Assembly: GCF_000429905.1 (NCBI RefSeq)
Contig: NZ_KE386983.1
Coordinates: 106,594-170,593 of the forward strand
Direction: 5' to 3'
Length of the DNA stretch: 64,000 nucleotides
From: Desulfatibacillum aliphaticivorans DSM 15576
GTDB taxonomy: Bacteria; Desulfobacterota; Desulfobacteria; Desulfobacterales; Desulfatibacillaceae
The notes under the pieces are model-generated. The model saw only the letters and a list, made by a program, of their open reading frames with translations, ran no database searches and was not told the DNA's origin. The stretch's first letter is position 1. Each line of letters opens with the position of its first letter. A program made the position numbers and the translations under genes. Shown piece after piece: positions 8,798 to 17,753 of this stretch.

Positions 8798-9313
8798 CTA
8801 TGTTCTTGCCGCCTTTTCCTGGGCGTCCAGGATGATTTCCACGGCCATTTGGGCGACCTCTCCGGCCAGGGTGGAGCAGCGCTCCAGCATGCCTGCCTCC
8901 ATTCCGGCCTTCATGTCCTCGGGGTCGTAGAGGTTAAAGAACCGGCCGAAAAACGAGGTTTGAAGGTCGTGGCAACGGCAGGTTCCGTATTTTTCCGTGA
9001 ATCGGGCATGGAGCTTTTTGGCGAGGATGTTTGCGGGAACCAGCTTGGTGATGTCGTCGAAGTTTTCCTTGTCCCGGCCGAAAAAATATCCGATGGCCAA
9101 AACCCCGCCGGAAAGGGCGCCGCAATGGCCGTCGCCGGTGAGTCCCACGCCGTCGGCCAGGCCTGTGGCGGCCTTGAATATCGCCGTATCCTCCACGCCC
9201 AGGGCGTCAAAGATTCCGGCCAGGGAGCACTGGGAGCACCCGCCGCTTTTCTTTTCGTAGCTTTTAGCCAGGGAAAAGGCTTTATCCGCAACTTCCTGCT
9301 TGTTCATGGTCAT
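8798..9313 (-). CDS. C_GCAxxG_C_C family redox-type protein
   Basis: The conserved Cys pattern of this family is visible: CSQC near residue 27, GDGHCGALSGG near residue 61, CRCHD near residue 112 and a late CSTLAGEVA. The family is found in strict anaerobes and is thought to bind a redox cofactor or metal, but its reaction is not known. A length of about 171 residues is usual. The ATG at 9313 follows CAGGAG at 8 bases. It is apparently a single-gene unit. Confidence 0.88.
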   Translation of the reverse strand: MTMNKQEVADKAFSLAKSYEKKSGGCSQCSLAGIFDALGVEDTAIFKAATGLADGVGLTGDGHCGALSGGVLAIGYFFGRDKENFDDITKLVPANILAKKLHARFTEKYGTCRCHDLQTSFFGRFFNLYDPEDMKAGMEAGMLERCSTLAGEVAQMAVEIILDAQEKAART

Positions 9314-9489
9314 GGATTGGCTCCTGCTCTTGTTTCGGGAAGATTATTTGCAATGATTATTTTATCCGATTGATCTGGAATTCAATAGTAGCACGTATTT
9401 ATACATTCGGCAAACTATTAAAGGGCGTCCATAGCCGTTCCCGCGACCGCATCATAAAAAAAATCCCCCCGGCAAAAGATTGGCCCGCC

Positions 9490-10332
9490 TTACTTGCCCC
9501 GGTAAACCGGCGGACGCCTTTCTATCCTGGACATCACCCCTTCCATGAAATCTTCCGTGCTCCATAACTTGTTCAACCCTTCGTTTTCAAGGTCCAGGGC
9601 CTGGGCGACCTCATGGGCATGGGGCTTGTGAAGGATGCGCTTCATTTCCTGGATGGCCAGGCCTGCGCCGCCGGGAGGCGTCAGTTTTCTGGCCTGCTCC
9701 CTGGCGTAATCCAGGAGTTCGTCATGGGGCAGCACTGCATTGGCCAGACCCAGTTCAAGGCAGTCGGCGGCGGTCAATTTTTTGGAAAAATAAAGGATTT
9801 CCTTGGCTTTTTGAAAACCCAGCAGCCGAGGCAGAAAATAGGTGGACGCCAGTTCGGGAACCAGTCCCAGTTTTGAAAAAGGCATCTGCACCCAGGCGTG
9901 TTCGGACATGTAGACCAGATCGCAGCCGGCCAGGGTCATGGTAAAGGCGCCGCCCATGGCCAGGCCGTTGACGGCCGCAATAATGGGCTTGCAGCAGTTG
10001 AACATTTTCATCGTAAAGCGTTTTTGGGCGATGTCCGTCAGGTCGATTTGCTGCAGAATTTCATCGGGCAGCCCTTCCAGGACGTCGGTGGAAAAGTACC
10101 CGCCGCTGCTATACGCCTCTTTAGCCGGATCATTGGAGTCCGGGTTCCTGGCGCCGGTGATGATCATCACGCCGGCCTCGGGGGCCTTTTCAAAATGCTC
10201 CATGGCCCAGTAAAGCTCCAGAAAGGAATAGGCGCTCAAGGCGTTTTTTCTTTTGGGGGTGTTTAAGGTCAGGGTGACGACGCCGTCATCGCCTTTGTCA
10301 TAAAGGATGTCCTTGAAATCTTCCGTTTGCAT
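9490..10332 (-). CDS. Enoyl-CoA hydratase/isomerase family protein
   Basis: A crotonase fold is indicated by the N-terminal VVTLTLNTPKRKNALS, the first oxyanion-hole region (SSGGYFSTDV) and the second (NGLAMGGAFTMTLAGCDLVYMSE), followed by FSKLGLVPE. The usual acidic catalytic residue of hydratases falls in the LVPELAST region, where Glu is present. The first oxyanion loop differs from the common CAGADL, so the precise reaction (hydratase, isomerase or other) is open. The length, 280 residues, is normal. Likely acts on acyl-CoA in beta-oxidation or anaerobic hydrocarbon/fatty-acid breakdown, which is inference. Confidence 0.85.
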   Translation of the reverse strand: MQTEDFKDILYDKGDDGVVTLTLNTPKRKNALSAYSFLELYWAMEHFEKAPEAGVMIITGARNPDSNDPAKEAYSSGGYFSTDVLEGLPDEILQQIDLTDIAQKRFTMKMFNCCKPIIAAVNGLAMGGAFTMTLAGCDLVYMSEHAWVQMPFSKLGLVPELASTYFLPRLLGFQKAKEILYFSKKLTAADCLELGLANAVLPHDELLDYAREQARKLTPPGGAGLAIQEMKRILHKPHAHEVAQALDLENEGLNKLWSTEDFMEGVMSRIERRPPVYRGK

Positions 10333-10584
10333 AGCACAGCTCCGATTCCGACTTAAAAAAGTCCGCCTATGGGTGGTTTGCTCCTTAAATGCTGGAAGCG
10401 CGTCCTTCGGCGTCCGGCAAAGCCGGAAAACTGATATTCAGGCCTCAGCCATGGTTTCAGGGCGCAACATTCGGGCGCAACACTCTACGGTATTTGGGGG
10501 GATGCCCATTATCTTGATCGTTTTTTTCGCAAAAGACAAGCCCAATATGAAAACAGGCAATTCTTTCGCGGAAAAAAGGGACCA

Positions 10585-10624
10585 AATAAAAAAAGGCCGG
10601 TCCGAATGGGACCAGCCTTTTATA
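10585..10624 (-). terminator. Terminator of the tRNA-Val unit
   Basis: Read on the minus strand, AAAGGCTGGTCC and GGACCGGCCTTT form a stem followed directly by a T run. It begins 6 bases after the encoded CCA end of the tRNA. The 10333-10584 stretch to the next gene holds nothing else I can support. Confidence 0.9.
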
Positions 10625-10630
10625 ATCTTG

Positions 10631-10705
10631 TGGTGGGCGATACTGGGATTGAACCAGTGACTTCTACCGTGTGAAGGTAGCACTCTCCCGCTGAGTTAAT
10701 CGCCC
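10631..10705 (-). tRNA. tRNA-Val (CAC)
   Basis: On the minus strand the acceptor arms GGGCGAT and ATCGCCC pair, the anticodon stem CTACC/GGTAG encloses TTCACAC (anticodon CAC), and the T-arm has GGTTCAATCCC. The 3' CCA is encoded. Promoter and terminator lie tightly around it, so it is transcribed alone. Confidence 0.95.
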
Positions 10706-10720
10706 TGCGTCTGGTGCTCT

Positions 10721-10749
10721 GTATAATGGCATATGGTCAGGTCCGTCAA
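10721..10749 (-). promoter_or_regulatory. Promoter of tRNA-Val
   Basis: On the minus strand TTGACG and TTATAC are separated by exactly 17 bases, and the -10 box ends 15 bases before the mature 5' end. Confidence 0.8.
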
Positions 10750-10821
10750 GTCTTTTTTCAGGTTTTGCTGCATTTGATGCAGGAAAACCGAGCCTCTTTA
10801 CAAAGGGTCTCGCTTGCGGGC

Positions 10822-11856
10822 CTAATCCTCTTCATCCTCCGGGAGATCGTCCCCGTCCCAGGAGTCTTCCTCCCCGGAATAATCCTCCTCGGAATCGTCA
10901 AAATCCTCGGCGAAATCCCGGTCGTCGTAATCGTCTTCCGAAAAATCGTCCATGGGATCTTCGTCGTCCGGTTCGGAGGAAAAATCATCCTCTTCGTCCG
11001 GGCTGAGTTCGGGCTCATCCCAGGTTTCCTCTAACTGATCCCAATCCTCCTCCTGGTCGTCCTCGCCATCATGATTCGAGTCCCCGGAAAAATCCATGCC
11101 TTCGGGATACCGGTCTTCGTCCAGGGCGTAATCCCGGGAGGCTTGGTCTTGGTCTTGCTCCTGATCCTCCTGATCCGGCTCTGCAAATTCCACGAGCTCT
11201 CCGGCGCCCAGGTTGGGCGGCTCCAGCGGGGTGAGGTTGCGGCGATTCTGGAATTCCGCGAATCCCGCAGCATCGGGCAGGGCCGGGGAGAGATCGTCGG
11301 GATCATAGTCGTCTTCGTCTTTTTGTTTTTTGGACAGGCCCAGTTCCTCCAACTCCTTAAGCGTGGGCAGTTCGGTCAAATCCTTCAGATCGAAGACTTC
11401 CAGGAATTTTTTGGTGGTGGAGTAGATCATGGGCCTGCCGGGCTTGTCCGTATCCCGGCCGAGCACGCGGATCAACTGCTTTTCCATAAGCATTTTTAAA
11501 ACGCCGCCCGAATCCACGCCGCGGATGTATTCGATGTCGCTCCGCAAAACCGGCTGGCGATAGGCGATGATGGCCAGGGTTTCCAGGGCCGGCTTGGACA
11601 GGCGCACAGGCTGGCTCTGATGCAGGCGCTTGATCCATTGAGCGTACTCCGGGCGTGTGCGCAACTGGTATCCTCCGGCCACGTGGTGAAGGGCGAAGCC
11701 TCCGCCCCGGAGTTCGTATTCCCGGCCCAGAGTTTCCAGGGCGGTCCGTATCATCTTGGAGTCCGCCTCGGGAATGGACTGGCGCAGCCGCTCCATGGAA
11801 AGGGGCGTGGACGAGATGAACAAAAGGGATTCTATGATGTATTTTAAGTTATCCAT
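10822..11856 (-). CDS. scpB: Condensin subunit ScpB with long acidic C-terminal tail
   Basis: Residues 1-170 are a standard ScpB: tandem winged-helix domains with LKYIIESLLFIS, LSKPALETLAIIAYRQPV, IRGVDSGGVL and GRPMIYSTTKKFLEVF. ScpB bridges ScpA and SMC in chromosome condensation. Unusually, another ~170 residues follow, dominated by Asp and Glu with Ser, Gly and Tyr (for example DDFSEDDYDDRDF), almost doubling the usual 180-200-residue size. The frame is uninterrupted and the tail is encoded with varied codons, so it is not a simple-sequence slip. The gene starts 5 bases after scpA stops. Confidence 0.95.
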   Translation of the reverse strand: MDNLKYIIESLLFISSTPLSMERLRQSIPEADSKMIRTALETLGREYELRGGGFALHHVAGGYQLRTRPEYAQWIKRLHQSQPVRLSKPALETLAIIAYRQPVLRSDIEYIRGVDSGGVLKMLMEKQLIRVLGRDTDKPGRPMIYSTTKKFLEVFDLKDLTELPTLKELEELGLSKKQKDEDDYDPDDLSPALPDAAGFAEFQNRRNLTPLEPPNLGAGELVEFAEPDQEDQEQDQDQASRDYALDEDRYPEGMDFSGDSNHDGEDDQEEDWDQLEETWDEPELSPDEEDDFSSEPDDEDPMDDFSEDDYDDRDFAEDFDDSEEDYSGEEDSWDGDDLPEDEED

Positions 11857-11861
11857 ATAGT

Positions 11862-12572
11862 TTAGGCGTAAAATATACGAATTATCCCGGAATGTAAATG
11901 CTGCGCTATCTTGATAATGCTTAATTTGGTCATTTCCAGCAAGGCCAGGAAGGTGACGATCATGTCCATCTTGGTGTAATCTTCGCCAAAGAGCTCCGTA
12001 AAGGTGACGGTTTGCTTCTCCTCCAAGATATCGGCGATCTGGTTGATCCGTTCCTTGACGGACACGGTTTCGGCGGTGACGGTGACAAGCTCCTCCTGCC
12101 TGACGTTCTCCAGGATTTTGGCGAAGGCGTCAATGAGCTCGAACAGCCCCACCATGATGACCTCGTCCTCCCGGTCGTCGAACTCCATGGGCTCCGGGCT
12201 GCGGGCGAAAACCGAATCCCCCAGAAGGTGCCGCGTCCCAATGGACTCGGCCGCTTCCTTGAGCTGAAGATATTCGGCCAGGGGCCTCACGATCTCCATA
12301 CGGGGGTCTTCGTCGTCGTCTTCATCGTCAAAATGCCGGGGCAGGAGCATGCGGGACTTGATCTGCATCAAGGTGGCGGCCATGAGCAAAAAGTCTCCGG
12401 CCAAATCCACGTTCATGGCTTGCATCTGCTCCACGTACTCCAGGTATTGGTCTGCAATGACCGCTATGGGGATGTCGTAGATGTCCACCTCGTTCTTGCG
12501 AATCAGGTGGACCAGAAGGTCCATGGGGCCTTCAAAGACATCCAGATGAATGTGATAGCGATCCTCTTGCAT
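11862..12572 (-). CDS. scpA: Condensin subunit ScpA (kleisin)
   Basis: The kleisin N-terminus is clear (YHIHLDVFEGPMDLLVHLIRK), as are the LAGDFLLMAATLMQIKSRMLLP motif and the C-terminal winged helix (VTFTELFGEDYTKMDMIVTFLALLEM). ScpA links the two SMC heads and binds ScpB. The length, 236 residues, is typical. It is tightly linked to scpB downstream, while the gene usually upstream in this neighbourhood (trpS) is 765 bases away behind repeats. Confidence 0.95.
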   Translation of the reverse strand: MQEDRYHIHLDVFEGPMDLLVHLIRKNEVDIYDIPIAVIADQYLEYVEQMQAMNVDLAGDFLLMAATLMQIKSRMLLPRHFDDEDDDEDPRMEIVRPLAEYLQLKEAAESIGTRHLLGDSVFARSPEPMEFDDREDEVIMVGLFELIDAFAKILENVRQEELVTVTAETVSVKERINQIADILEEKQTVTFTELFGEDYTKMDMIVTFLALLEMTKLSIIKIAQHLHSGIIRIFYA

Positions 12573-12654
12573 GAGCCCTCAGGCCTGTTGAATTGCCAAA
12601 TGAAATTGAAGCGTCAAGCGAAGCCCCCCTGGTTCTTGCTGGGTTTCGCAGGCT

Positions 12655-12697
12655 CAACCCAACCTACGTCGCGATTGCCAAGTCGTAGGTTGGGTTA
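12655..12697. repeat. GTAGGTTGGGT inverted repeat
   Basis: AACCCAACCTACG (12656-12668) is perfectly inverted at 12684-12696. The preceding TTTCGCAGGCTCAACCCAACC is also found, nearly identical, at about 37384-37404. The motif belongs to a repeat type dispersed in many bacterial genomes. Confidence 0.8.
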
Positions 12698-12800
12698 AGA
12701 AGTCCGGCTTCGTTGATTCTCACAACCAACAATGCTTTTGGACTGCGAACCCAACATCAATCCGCTTAGGGGGAGGCAATCTCTCTTAAGCGGCCCCTGT

Positions 12801-12830
12801 ATGCATTCCCACGCAAAGCATGGGAACGAG
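12801..12830. repeat. Lone TTCCCA/TGGGAA palindrome
   Basis: ATGCATTCCCACGC-AAAGCATGGGAACGAG is present without the GCCTGGG hairpin block. It is the same end module as in composite copies A-D. Confidence 0.85.
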
Positions 12831-12849
12831 TTTAAACCAAAGGCGACGG

Positions 12850-13290
12850 CCGGATGGGCCGTGTAGCGGCAGGCCCCCGTGCCTGCCTTGTAGGGGCAGG
12901 CTTTCCCTGCCCGTTTTGCGCGGGTGACGCGCAATAACAACGCGAGGAAGCCTCGCAACTACAGCGCAGGGCAACCTTGCAACTACCGGGCGCAGCAAGC
13001 AGCGCCCCTACATCCAGGTTGCAACCATCCCCGCCGCCATGTAGGGGCTGGGTTTCCCAGCCCAAACAGCGCGGGTGACGCGCTGTTGCTCTGCATTGAC
13101 CTCCGGGGACGGATATTAGTCTTATCTCTCGCGGCGGACGATGCTCCCTCCCCCTTGACGGGGGAGGGCCGGGGAGGGGGTGATAATGCCTCTCCCTCCT
13201 ATCCGGTTGTTTCCGCCTTGATATTTACTCCCCCCCATCCTGTCCTTCCCCCGCCAGGGGGGAAGGGGCCAAGATTGAAGGGCTTCCATT
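12850..13290. repeat. Cluster of degenerate intergenic repeats
   Basis: Two related units, TGTAGGGGCAGGCTTTCCC at about 12890 and TGTAGGGGCTGGGTTTCCC at about 13040, are each followed by GCGCGGGTGACGCGC. Between them lie GCAACTAC-type units and GCAGCGCCCCTACAT. From 13141 there are CTCCCCCTTGACGGGGGAGGG and CTTCCCCCGCCAGGGGGGAAGG hairpins. No ORF here looks real; long frames on the plus strand run through these repeats into the antisense of trpS. Confidence 0.7.
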
Positions 13291-13337
13291 CGACAGTGTT
13301 TGCGGCATTTGGATACACGCCGCTTCGTTGCGTTGGG

Positions 13338-14321
13338 CTAAATCTTCACCGCGGCCCGCACTTCCTCCATGGTGGCCTTGGCCACTTCACGGGCTTTGTC
13401 GCTGCCGGTTTTGATGATGTCCTCGACCTCGTCCCTGTTTTTTTCAAAATGGACGCGCTTTTCGTAAATGGGCTCCAACTGGGCTGTCAGGTTGGCGGCC
13501 ATGAGCTTTTTGCACTGCACGCATCCGATTTCCGCGGCCCGGCATTCCTTGTTCACCTGTTCCACCATTTCCGGCGGGCTGTAAATCTTGTGAAAGGAAT
13601 ACACGTTACAGATGTCCGGGTCTCCCGGGTCTTTTTTCCGCATCCTCTGGGGGTCGGTGATCATTACCGAAACCTTTTGCGAAACCACGTCCGGGGGATC
13701 CGCCAGGTTGATGGCGTTCTGGTAGCTTTTGCTCATTTTCCGGTTATCGCTGCCCAGAAGTTTGGGGGTTTCCGTCAGGATCGCCTTGGGCTCCACAAAG
13801 ACATCGCCGTACATATAGTTAAAGCGGCGAACGATTTCGCGGGTCAGTTCCACATGGGGCACCTGGTCGATGCCCACGGGCACGCCGTGCGCTTTATACA
13901 TAATGATGTCCGCAGCCTGGAGCACGGGGTATCCCAAAAATCCGAAGGTGGAGAGATCCTTGTTCTCCATCTGGACAATTTGGTCTTTATACGTGGGGTT
14001 TCTTTCCAGCCAGGGCACGGGCGTAATCATGGACAATATCAGGAACAGCTCCGCATGCTCCTTCACCTCGGACTGGACGAAAAAGGTGCTCTTGGCCGGG
14101 TCCAGGCCTACGGAAAGCCAGTCTATCATCATTTCGGTCCTAAAGGCGGCGGTGTTGCTGGTGTCTTCGTAATTGGTGGTAAGGGCGTGCCAGTCGGCTA
14201 TAAAATAAAAGCAGTCGTACTTGTCCTGCATGTCTTTCCAGTTGGCCAGGGCGCCGTGAAGGTGGCCCAGGTGCAGGGGGCCGGTGGGCCGCATACCGCT
14301 AAGAATTCTCTGTTTGTTCAT
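13338..14321 (-). CDS. trpS: Tryptophanyl-tRNA synthetase
   Basis: Class I synthetase signatures are present: the HIGH-type motif (GPLHLGHLHGAL) near the N-terminus, the Trp/ATP-binding region (VPVGIDQVPHVELTREI) and KMSKS. The length of 327 residues matches bacterial TrpRS. It charges tRNA-Trp. The M50 protease gene ends 34 bases upstream, and M50-trpS-scpA-scpB is a familiar order in this phylum, so these genes probably form one ancestral operon. Confidence 0.97.
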   Translation of the reverse strand: MNKQRILSGMRPTGPLHLGHLHGALANWKDMQDKYDCFYFIADWHALTTNYEDTSNTAAFRTEMMIDWLSVGLDPAKSTFFVQSEVKEHAELFLILSMITPVPWLERNPTYKDQIVQMENKDLSTFGFLGYPVLQAADIIMYKAHGVPVGIDQVPHVELTREIVRRFNYMYGDVFVEPKAILTETPKLLGSDNRKMSKSYQNAINLADPPDVVSQKVSVMITDPQRMRKKDPGDPDICNVYSFHKIYSPPEMVEQVNKECRAAEIGCVQCKKLMAANLTAQLEPIYEKRVHFEKNRDEVEDIIKTGSDKAREVAKATMEEVRAAVKI

Positions 14322-14355
14322 GTTGCTTATCCTATGTTGTTACAAGGTTATAAAA

Positions 14356-15006
14356 TCATCCGCCGTAAAGGATCCTGGCCAGGTCTCCCAGGGCGATTTT
14401 GCAGATGGGCTGGATAAAGAAATCCATGACCTTCCACAATACGCCCGTGGCCAGAAGGATGAAAAGAATTATTATACCATAAGGTTGCAGTTGTTGATAC
14501 CGCAGGCTTAAATCCCGGGGCAGGGCCAGGCGCAAAACATGGCTGCCGTCCAAGGGGGGCATGGGAATCATGTTGAACACCGCCAGCACGCTGTTGATGA
14601 TCACGCTGTACAAAAAAAACAGGGGGATGAATCCCGCCTTGTCCACCCATTGGTTGGCCCAGAGAATTTGGAAGAGAAATCCCAAAACCATTGCCAGACC
14701 CAGGTTTACAGCCACGCCGGCCAAGGAGACCAGGATGGCGTCCTGCCTGGTTTTTAGAAATCTTTCATCCACGGGCACAGGCTTGGCCCAGCCGAACAGG
14801 AACCCTGCGTTGGTAATCAAAAGGACGGCGGGAAGGATTACCGTCCCCACCAGGTCTATGTGCTTGAGCGGATTTAAGGTCAGCCTGCCGGCCAGTTTGG
14901 CGGTGGGGTCTCCCAGGCTGTAGGCCATGCCCGCATGGGCGGCTTCATGAGCGGCCATGGCCAGGGCCAGGGCCGCGACTTGCGCTGCGGCGTTAAGCAT
15001 TTGCAT
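14356..15006 (-). CDS. Site-2-type zinc metalloprotease (M50 family)
   Basis: Six hydrophobic segments carry the HEAAH zinc motif at about residue 19 and the second motif NMIPMPPLDGSHVL near residue 145, whose Asp completes the metal site. This is the compact M50/S2P subfamily of about 215 residues without PDZ domain. The start overlaps the end of the upstream nucleotidyltransferase gene by 14 bases and has no good ribosome site of its own, which suggests translational coupling. The substrate is unknown. Confidence 0.9.
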   Translation of the reverse strand: MQMLNAAAQVAALALAMAAHEAAHAGMAYSLGDPTAKLAGRLTLNPLKHIDLVGTVILPAVLLITNAGFLFGWAKPVPVDERFLKTRQDAILVSLAGVAVNLGLAMVLGFLFQILWANQWVDKAGFIPLFFLYSVIINSVLAVFNMIPMPPLDGSHVLRLALPRDLSLRYQQLQPYGIIILFILLATGVLWKVMDFFIQPICKIALGDLARILYGG

Positions 15007-17683
15007 CGTTAATTAACCTTACGGCCAAAGCCATTTCATCTTCAAAGGTAAAAACCTTCCCGTCCAGCCGAGCGTCCAGGACGGCGTCCAGGACCTTTTT
15101 GTATATGGGGCCGGGCTTGATTCCCATTTGCTTGAGGGTCTTGCCGGAAAGCAGGCACGCCACGCCTTTCAACTCCGTCAGAAACCTGGTTAATCTGCGT
15201 TTGGCTTTTTTGCTTTTGGCCCGGGCCAGCAGAAAAAGCAGCATTTCCGTGGGCAGGAGCGTCAACATGCGATAGAGTTCGCTGTTGACCATTTTATCCT
15301 CCCGCTCCAGCCTGTACAAGCATTGGCGCCCGTACTGGCGGTGCTCATAAAACAGGTCATGGAATTTGGGGGCGATTTCCAGCCTCAAAAGCGCGGCGTC
15401 CACCTGATCCTGGTCAAAACCGTGAAACAGGGCCAGGAATTGAACGGCCCATTTCATATAGGAATCGTCCATAAATTGCAAATCATGCCAAGTGAGCACT
15501 TCCTTGACCGACTCGAACAAGTCCTGTTTTTCAGGCCCGAAATCCAGGTCCGGGTGGATGAAAGGCAGCAGGTTGTATCCGGCCATGCGATCCACGGCGC
15601 CAATGGGGTTTTCGTCTTCCAGGATGAGCTTTAGTTCGGAGAAGAGGCGCCGGCCGGACAGGTGCCGGAAAAAATCCATTTTGACGGCGTTCTTGATCAG
15701 ATTGGACGTCAGTTTTCCTATGCTGAACCCGTAGCGCTGCTCGAAACGGATGGCCCGGAACACCCGGGTGGGGTCTTCCACAAAGCTCAGGTTGTGCAGC
15801 ACCCGAATGGCTTTGGCCTTGATGTCCCGCTGGGCGCCGAAATAATCGATGAGCGTTCCAAAGGATTTTTCATTGATCTGGATGGCCATGGTGTTGACGG
15901 TGAAATCCCTCCGGTACAGGTCCATTTTCAGAGAGCTTGTCTCCACCACGGGCAGGGACGCGGGCGAGGCGTAATACTCGAACCGGGCCGAGGCCACGTC
16001 GATCTTGAATCCGTCCTCCATGATAATCACGGCGGTTCCGAATTCGGAATGGGAGTGCACGCGATATCCGTGAACCTGGGCGAAGCGGCGGGCGAAGGCG
16101 ATGCCGTCTCCTTCCACCACCACGTCGAAATCCTCGTTTTTGTGGCTCATGACCAGGTCCCGGACGAAGCCGCCCACTAAAAAGGCTTCCAGGCCCATGG
16201 CGTCGGCGATTTTTCCCAACTCCCGGACCAGTTCCAGGTATCCCGGGGAAAGCCGGTCCCGCATCATTTTGGAAGCGCTGCGGATATACGCCCTGGAGGA
16301 GTCGGAGCGGACGTCGCTTTCTTTTCCGTCATGCTGATGATTGCGGCTTATGAGCAGGTTCAACAGGTCCGTGCGGGTGATCACGCCCACAATATGGCCG
16401 TCGTCCATGACAGGGAGGATGCGCTGTTTGTTTTCTATGACCAGCTTTTGGATTGCCTGCAGGTCCGCGTCCTTGGGGACGGTCATGGGGTCCGAGGTCA
16501 TGTATTCCAGCACCGGCACCTCGGACAGGTTATGGTGCATGGCCTTTTCCACCACCTGCCGGGAGATGAAGCCCCGCAACTGTTTATTGCCCTCTTCGTC
16601 CGGAGGATCGGTGATGAGCAGGGCGTTGATGTTGTATTGAGTAAGCAGGGCCGCCGCTTTTTTGATGCTTACGTCCACGGTGGTGGAGATGGCCGGCGTG
16701 CTCATGACGTCCCGGGCTTTTTGCCTGGGCTCCACATGCTTGTGCAGCAGGGCCAGCACTTCGGCCTCCAACTGAGCCAGGGTCCGGTCCTTGACCGTGG
16801 CTGCGGCCGCAAAGGAATGACCGCCTCCGCCCAGGGCCTTGATCACCTTGCCCACGTTGACTTCGGGCAGCCGGCTTCGGCCCACCACATGGATGCGGTC
16901 CCCCATCTGCCCTAAGGCGATGAGGGCGTCCATGTTTTCCATTTTCATGAGTTTGTGGACCAGCACGGCGAAGTCGGCGAAATAATTTTCCAGGGAAATG
17001 GTGCTGACCGCCACCTCGATGCCGTGCACCGGGTGGAACACGCTGGATCGGATCAGGTCGTTCAATACGGAAATCTGCTCCGGGCTGTATTCCCTGGCCA
17101 GCAGGCTGGACACAATGTTCAGGTTGGCGCCTTGCTCCATAAGATAGGCCGCGGCCAGAAAATCCTCCTTTGTGGTGGAGGAGAAGGTGAACGACCCCGT
17201 ATCCTCATGGATGCCGAGGCAGAACAAGGTGGCCTCGTCCGCGGTGATGGGAATGTTTTTCTCCCGGAGAATTTCCGTCAGGATAGTGACCGTGGCGCCG
17301 GTGGAGCGGCAAATCTCGATGTCCCCCTGCACGTCGCCGTTGGACGAGGGATGATGGTCGTAGACGTGGATCTCCACTCCCGGCTTGCCCACGGCCTTGG
17401 CCAGACGGCCGATGCGGGATTTTTTTTTGGTGTCCACCAGAACCAGGGTGGACACGCTGTTGATGTCGATATTGGACATCTGCTCCAGGTTCATCATGTA
17501 AACGATGGACTGGATAAAGAAATGGCGCAGGTTGGACTCCTTGGTTCCGGGCAGGACAACCACGGAGTTGGGATACAGCTTTTGGGCCGCCAGCAGGGAC
17601 GCAAAGGCGTCGTAATCCGCGTTATTATGAGTTGTGATGACCGTGAGATTTTCACGGTTTTTGACTGATTTACGTTTTCCCAT
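14993..17683 (-). CDS. DHH - CBS pair - tRNA nucleotidyltransferase/poly(A) polymerase fusion
   Basis: Domains in order: a DHH/DHHA1 phosphoesterase (ITTHNNADYDAFASLLAA, VYDHHPSS; to about residue 310, ending with the GGGGHSFAAAAT motif), a CBS pair (ARDVMSTPAI at about 325 to about 455), and a class II nucleotidyltransferase (LVGGFVRD and EDFDVVVEGDGIA at about 500, then RDFTVNTMAIQ) with an RNA-binding C-terminus. This three-part fusion is known in Deltaproteobacteria and cyanobacteria, where separate proteins may split CC- and A-addition to tRNA ends. I chose the ATG at 17683; an in-frame TTG lies 8 codons upstream. CBS domains suggest adenine-nucleotide control. Confidence 0.92.
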   Translation of the reverse strand: MGKRKSVKNRENLTVITTHNNADYDAFASLLAAQKLYPNSVVVLPGTKESNLRHFFIQSIVYMMNLEQMSNIDINSVSTLVLVDTKKKSRIGRLAKAVGKPGVEIHVYDHHPSSNGDVQGDIEICRSTGATVTILTEILREKNIPITADEATLFCLGIHEDTGSFTFSSTTKEDFLAAAYLMEQGANLNIVSSLLAREYSPEQISVLNDLIRSSVFHPVHGIEVAVSTISLENYFADFAVLVHKLMKMENMDALIALGQMGDRIHVVGRSRLPEVNVGKVIKALGGGGHSFAAAATVKDRTLAQLEAEVLALLHKHVEPRQKARDVMSTPAISTTVDVSIKKAAALLTQYNINALLITDPPDEEGNKQLRGFISRQVVEKAMHHNLSEVPVLEYMTSDPMTVPKDADLQAIQKLVIENKQRILPVMDDGHIVGVITRTDLLNLLISRNHQHDGKESDVRSDSSRAYIRSASKMMRDRLSPGYLELVRELGKIADAMGLEAFLVGGFVRDLVMSHKNEDFDVVVEGDGIAFARRFAQVHGYRVHSHSEFGTAVIIMEDGFKIDVASARFEYYASPASLPVVETSSLKMDLYRRDFTVNTMAIQINEKSFGTLIDYFGAQRDIKAKAIRVLHNLSFVEDPTRVFRAIRFEQRYGFSIGKLTSNLIKNAVKMDFFRHLSGRRLFSELKLILEDENPIGAVDRMAGYNLLPFIHPDLDFGPEKQDLFESVKEVLTWHDLQFMDDSYMKWAVQFLALFHGFDQDQVDAALLRLEIAPKFHDLFYEHRQYGRQCLYRLEREDKMVNSELYRMLTLLPTEMLLFLLARAKSKKAKRRLTRFLTELKGVACLLSGKTLKQMGIKPGPIYKKVLDAVLDARLDGKVFTFEDEMALAVRLINDANA

Positions 17684-17753
17684 GATCCTGATGCAAGGAT
17701 ATCCCAAGGCTTGGGCGAAAACAAGGCCCGCGTTAAGGGATTTTACAATAAAA

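Noticed and set aside
12924..14417. 497-codon plus-strand ORF
   Set aside because: It runs through the repeat cluster and then antisense to trpS, which has HIGH and KMSKS motifs; the encoded peptide has no recognisable features.
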